Shown: positions 59,885 through 64,000 of the stretch, piece after piece
Numbering within the stretch: position 1 is the stretch's first letter
Layout of the letters: each line of letters begins with the position of its first letter
Origin: Arcuatula senhousia
Taxonomy: Eukaryota > Mollusca > Bivalvia > Mytilida > Mytilidae
DNA: 64,000 nt
Assembly: GCA_963971305.1 (NCBI GenBank)
Contig: CAXARO010001031.1
Location: forward strand, 55,837-119,836
Reading direction: 5' to 3'
Notes under the pieces: generated by a model
What the model saw: only the letters and a program-made list of their open reading frames with translations
Told to the model about the DNA's origin: nothing
Database searches by the model: none
Program-made: the position numbers and the translations under genes

Positions 59885-60920
59885 ACAAGAGGCTACCATT
59901 AGCCTATATCGCTCACCTGGAATAGTAGACCATGATAAGAGTCCATCTGACAACTTCCACTACTGATACTTTTGTAGAGCTAATTGAGATTAATATTTAA
60001 TGAAGCAACAAGGTTTTCCCTATCTCCAATAGTTTTCATTCTAAATGGCAAAAAAAGAAAAAAAAACATTATTTTTTTTTTACCTTTAAAGGACCATAAC
60101 CCCTATTTAGGGTCATCCGACAGCTTCGAACCTTGAAGACTTTTGTAGAGCACATTGATCTGAACTTTTAAGCAAGCAAAAGCTTTTCTTATCTGCAAAA
60201 GTTTTCATATTATAGGACAAAAACATGAAAAAACACAATTTTTTATCTTTAAAGGGCCATAACTTCTATAAAGGGTCATCTGACAACTTTGAACCTCTGG
60301 AGACTTTTGTAGGACTCATTGAGCTGAACATTTAAGCAAGCAACAGCTTATCTTTATATGTAATAGTTTTCATTCTTTAAGTCAAAAACATGAAAAAAAC
60401 ACTATTTTTGACAGTTTAAGGGCCATAACCCCTATAAAGGGTCATGTGACAACATCGAATCTATTGAGACTTTTGTAGAGCTCATTGAGCTGAACATTTA
60501 AGCAAGCAACAGCTATTCTCTATCTGCAATAGTTTTCATCCTATAGGGCAAAAACATGAAAAAACACCATTTTTGACCTTTAAAGGCCAAACTCCTATTA
60601 CGGGTCATCTGACAACTTCGACCCAATGGAGACTTTTGTAGAGCTTTTGATGCTGAACAAGGAGGTTGCTTCAGATTTTCTCTATATCTTATACTTTTTA
60701 AGATATAAGCCAAAAACAGTTGTCTGACCCCCAGTTCTATTTTTAGCAACAGCGCCAATGTTTTTCATCAAATCAAAAAACGGTAGTTTGTAGAGGATAC
60801 CCTATAAAACAACTATACTAAGTTTGGTAAGATTTGGTTCACTGGTTTCAGAGGAGAAGATTTTTGAAAAGATGAACGGACGGACGACGGATGATGACAA
60901 TAGCTCACCTGGACCAAAAA
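59885..60920 (+). mobile_element. AAGAGGCTC-family repeat (family 2b), complete but diverged
   Basis: Head caagaggctaccattagcc then atcgctcacctgg, four modules with gggtcatctgacaactt and aagcaagcaacagc, tail gaacggacggacgacgg and agctcacctggacc. It marks the outer end of the exon array. Confidence 0.78.
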
Positions 60921-61068
60921 GTAAATTTCTAAAAGTATGAATACTAAGACAGCAGCTCACAACCTATATTGTGTATAGTAAGGAATTTTCAACCACCATC
61001 ATGACCATATTGTATCAATAACGAGATCGAGTGCATCTTAAACAGACAAATGGATTAAGCCTAAATTA

Positions 61069-61246
61069 CTGTGAAATTGTATTCGTAAGTATCAATTTTC
61101 ATGGATAAAGCAAAATTACATGTTCATGGATTCATAGATTCATGGTTTTCACAACTTTACCATGCAATCCAAAGAGAAATTTCTATTTCATTGAGAACTT
61201 TAAAGTCACGAAAATTGATACCCCACAAACAATAGTACTTTCACAG
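61069..61246. mobile_element. Mariner-like MITE with CTGT ends, diverged copy
   Basis: Left end ctgtgaaattgtattcg, right end the inverse of ctgtgaaagtactattg, with atcaattttcatgg and its inverse inside. Related to 36453-36669. Confidence 0.62.
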
Positions 61247-61474
61247 AATAAGTTTAAATTTCTAAATTGCTGAAATCATTCCAGGCATAGTTTAGCCTTG
61301 GTCAATATTTGGCAGTCCATTTAATTTTATATTTTGGTTTAATATATTTTGCTCTTCAAATTCATTGTTTAATGGCCTTTCAAATTTTCAACTGAGCTTC
61401 TCTGATGAGTCTTGTATAGAAGAAATGTACATAAGACACAGTTTTGGCATTCAGCATGGACTTTTGTTGTTTTT

Positions 61475-61480
61475 TTTATT
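61475..61480 (-). terminator. Candidate polyadenylation signal of the cyclin D gene
   Basis: AATAAA on the minus strand, about 330 nt after the stop codon. It is preceded by a long AT-rich stretch; the actual cleavage site cannot be seen. Confidence 0.35.
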
Positions 61481-61807
61481 AAGACCATTCAACATGAGAC
61501 CACATTAGACCCTAATAATAAGTCACTTTCCATGGAAAACTAAATCAAGCCTTTTTGGATAAGATTATCATAAGGAAAACCAAAACCATGTAAAAAGTTC
61601 ATATGATATCTAATTGCAGGCATGTGTATAATAGCAAAACAAGAAATGTAGAAATGAGAAACACTTTCAATATAGAAACAAGAAAGTAGAAACAAAAAAA
61701 TGACAATATTATTTATATCTCAATATCATAACAAAATAGTTATTTACAGATGCAAATATTGACAGCTTTCAGATATGAAAAACTTAAAAGTCAGAAAATG
61801 TAATGTT

Positions 61808-62662
61808 TTAAAAAACAATATTTGTAACATCTGTAGGTGTTGTGGGCTGATCTTGACAACTATCTGTTTCTGATGATGATGGTGTTTCATGCAATGATTC
61901 TTCTGCATTTGACAAGTTCAATGTTAATGTCTCTTCAATTTGTTCTTGACATGATCGCAAGTAGTTCATATCTATTCCTAAAATTTGATGAAGAATAGAC
62001 ATCTGATACGGTGACTTCAAAAGACCATGGGCTGCTGCTCCTATACTTCCAGCAGCAATCACAGAAGGTGGATACATCATGAATTTAGATTCTTTTGAGC
62101 ATAAGGCTATGAAGATCTGGGCATGTAGTATAATTGTGTTTTTAATGTCTTTTTCAATTGGCATTCTACTTAAAATCTGCTCCACGAAACTGTGAGGTGT
62201 GATTGCAGACAAGTCCCATTGCAACTTCTTTAAAACTAACAATTCCATGGTCATTAAGTCTTCCCAAGTAAATGAGTTATCTGTATACATCACTAAATTT
62301 TCTGCAGTAAGAGGTTTAGTCTCTTTCAATTTTGAAGCTATAAACATTGCCACCGCTCCTAAGAGCTGAAGCTTAGTCCGAGGAATGTCAACCAATGATA
62401 AAAATCGGTCTATATAGTTCATAGCAAGAGAAAAAACCTCTTCTTCACAATGCTGATCTTCACAAACCTCCAGCATCCATTCAGCTACCATCTTTCTCAT
62501 ATAAGGTTTTATGTCTGTTTGGACACATTTAAAATACAATGATGAAGAATGATATTTGTGCTCCCTAGCTAGCAAATTCTGCAATACTCTATCATCTTTC
62601 AATAGCACTGGGTCTGCATATGCAATCTTTGAAGACAATCCTTCACAACACATCAAATCCAT
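61808..62662 (-). CDS. CCND: G1/S-specific cyclin D, intronless, complete
   Basis: 284 codons, close to the usual 290 or so of animal D cyclins. The protein binds and activates CDK4/6 and targets them to Rb in the nucleus. Residues 3-7 (LMCCE) form the LxCxE Rb-binding motif. The first cyclin box runs from about residue 55 to 155 (MVAEWMLEVCEDQHC, AMNYIDRFLSL, MFIASKLKETKPL), the second follows (ITPHSFVEQ, PPSVIAAGSIGAAAHGL). The C-terminal tail is Ser/Thr/Asp/Pro-rich with a TPTDV motif near residue 276-280, the site whose Thr is phosphorylated for export and degradation in vertebrate D cyclins. The start is the first Met before the LxCxE motif. Animal cyclin D genes normally have several introns; none is seen here. 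The symbol is generic, since D1/D2/D3 names do not apply to a mollusc. Confidence 0.96.
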   Translation of the reverse strand: MDLMCCEGLSSKIAYADPVLLKDDRVLQNLLAREHKYHSSSLYFKCVQTDIKPYMRKMVAEWMLEVCEDQHCEEEVFSLAMNYIDRFLSLVDIPRTKLQLLGAVAMFIASKLKETKPLTAENLVMYTDNSFTWEDLMTMELLVLKKLQWDLSAITPHSFVEQILSRMPIEKDIKNTIILHAQIFIALCSKESKFMMYPPSVIAAGSIGAAAHGLLKSPYQMSILHQILGIDMNYLRSCQEQIEETLTLNLSNAEESLHETPSSSETDSCQDQPTTPTDVTNIVF

Positions 62663-63120
62663 AGTTATTCAAAAAAGTCACCTAAATAAATATCTACTAT
62701 TATACAGAACACACAAAAGTTAATGCAATTATCTTTAAAAAAAAAGGTGTGGTACATTGTACTTTTAATTAAATGGGCGTGACAACACCTTCACCATTTC
62801 ATAATAGAAAAAGTAGTAATAATCTAGTCAGCAGAATTTTGGTATTTCAATTTATTTTCGGTCATAAGGTAAATCTTGAAAAACATTGTTTAACATTTTG
62901 GTTATCTATACAACTGTTATAGTAATAATTGATGTTGACAGCCACATCCTGTAAACGTTATGCATCTTTGTTCTTTAAACATTGAGAGATAGGAATGTAA
63001 ATATTTGACATGTAAATCATAAATACTGCTGAAATTATGCAGAATATTGTGAAGTATTCTCATGTATACATGTGTATATATGTTAACCAGAAATTAAGTA
63101 ATTGACAAGCATATAAAGCA
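62663..63120. other. Upstream flank of cyclin D, no clear promoter
   Basis: AT-rich. On the minus strand a tttatttag/gtgac acceptor-like sequence sits about 20 nt before the ATG, so a 5' untranslated intron is possible. No TATA box or repeat head could be assigned with confidence. Confidence 0.4.
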
Positions 63121-63289
63121 TATATATATATGTGTGTTGTGTACAAGTTATTATTTTGTACAAGTTATTACTTGTACAAAAATTCTGTACAAGTTATTAT
63201 TTTTTTCATCACACCTTACATTCTTTACATTCTCCTTTTACCGGATTGGACATCCCAAGCTTCTGGCAGGCTATAGCGACGGGTGTGCT

Positions 63290-63482
63290 GCAGCAAGCAG
63301 GAACTTTTTACTCTTCCGGAGCACCTGAGTTCACTTTCACTCATGTGAAGGTTCGCTGTATCCGCGGCAGTTTGGATGTGTTGTGTGTTTCCTTGTTTTG
63401 CGTTTGTCTTAGCTGTGTACTGGTTCTGTCCTCGTTTTGTTGGATTATTGAAACATGAATGCCCCTTGGTACTCCTTGCCTT
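63290..63482 (+). repeat. Dispersed repeat D2, longest copy
   Basis: gcaggaactttttactcttcc through aatgccccttggtactcc, matching 33790-33962 and, inverted, 19765-19870. The short open frames here are part of the repeat. Confidence 0.78.
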
Positions 63483-63584
63483 TTCACTCACCATGATGTT
63501 CAATTAAAAAGTAAATAATTCATCAGTCAGAGGCACAACTTGTTTAAGTTGTAATAAGTTATACCTTGGTTTAATATCTGCACA

Positions 63585-63886
63585 GAATTACCCCTATATG
63601 AAATCATCTGACAACTTTGAACCTATATAGACTTTTGTAGTGCTCATTGAGCAGAACATTTAAGCAAGCAACAGCTTTTCTCTATCTGCAATAGTTTTCA
63701 CTCCTATAGGGCAAAAACATGAAAAATCACCATTTTTTTCCTTTAAAGGGCCATATAACTTCAAATTCTATAAGCGGTCATCTGCAAAACTTTGAACCTG
63801 GGGAGACTTTTGTAAAGCTCATTGAACTGAACATTTTAACAAGCAACAGCTTATCTCTATATGTAATAGTTTTCATTTTATAAGTC
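63585..63886 (+). mobile_element. AAGAGGCTC-family modules (2b), headless
   Basis: Two modules (catctgacaactttgaacc, aagcaagcaacagc, gggccata) without head or tail, directly followed by the head of another copy. Confidence 0.65.
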
Positions 63887-63887
63887 A

Positions 63888-64000
63888 ACTGGAGGCGCCT
63901 AGGAGCCTGAATCGCTCACCTGACTTCAAACGCTAAACTTGTTAGAAGATATCCAAAATATCATGAGTACAGAGGGAAAGCTGCTTCGAATTTTCTCTAT
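63888..64000 (+). mobile_element. AAGAGGCTC-family repeat head, cut by window end
   Basis: ggaggcgcctaggagcctg then atcgctcacctgacttc. It continues beyond the window. Confidence 0.65.

Noticed and set aside
63132..63503. Open frames of 64-108 codons on both strands
   Set aside because: Produced by dispersed repeat D2 and a TA-rich stretch.
1..64000. CRISPR arrays, bacterial operons, tRNA or rRNA genes
   Set aside because: None seen. The tandem repeats have 150-180 bp or 1.4 kb periods, not 28-40 bp repeats with unique spacers, and no complete tRNA fold was found.

Overview
Eukaryotic nuclear DNA, most likely from a bivalve mollusc (a mussel-like genome is my guess). The reasons are an animal cyclin D gene, AT-rich introns, and dense repeats with 150-180 bp internal modules, GACGGACGG-rich tails and terminal hairpins of the type known from bivalve genomes. 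There is no bacterial-style gene organisation. The species call is inference.

Almost the whole window (about 2.4-43 kb, possibly to 59 kb, minus strand) is one intron-rich gene. I assembled it from eleven small exons whose splice sites and reading phases all agree. It encodes at least 593 codons of a transposase-derived, DDE/RNase-H-like protein with a Cys-rich N-terminal part, a CxxC segment and three acidic motifs (IVDGMDQ, YIQCDNC, GHTHEDIDQ). I recall similar invertebrate proteins being labelled DUF7869; a profile search must confirm this. Its 3' end was not found and may lie left of the window; its first exon is also unknown.

At the 5' side of that gene (about 42.3-59.9 kb) lies an array of 11 tandem units, mostly 1.40-1.49 kb. 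Each carries the same exon pair, here called B (129 nt) and C (96 nt). The pair begins and ends in phase 1, so any number of copies can be spliced in frame, and C joins in frame to the next exon of the transposase-like gene at 40.5 kb. Two units carry the same hAT-like MITE at the exon C donor.

The introns are a record of transposition. They hold pearl/Helentron-like repeats of at least seven families, a nested stack at 16.7-20.2 kb whose empty site is preserved at 27.36 kb, a 2.3 kb TTAA-flanked inverted-repeat element, TTAA MITEs, an internally deleted BEL/Pao LTR element, a frameshifted LINE tail, mariner-like MITEs, a probable SINE and a perfect 86-bp palindrome.

At 61.8-62.7 kb (minus strand) is a complete, intronless cyclin D gene of 284 codons with its Rb-binding and degron motifs intact, probably a retrocopy or a lineage-specific intronless form. 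The remaining short open frames are chance or repeat-derived.
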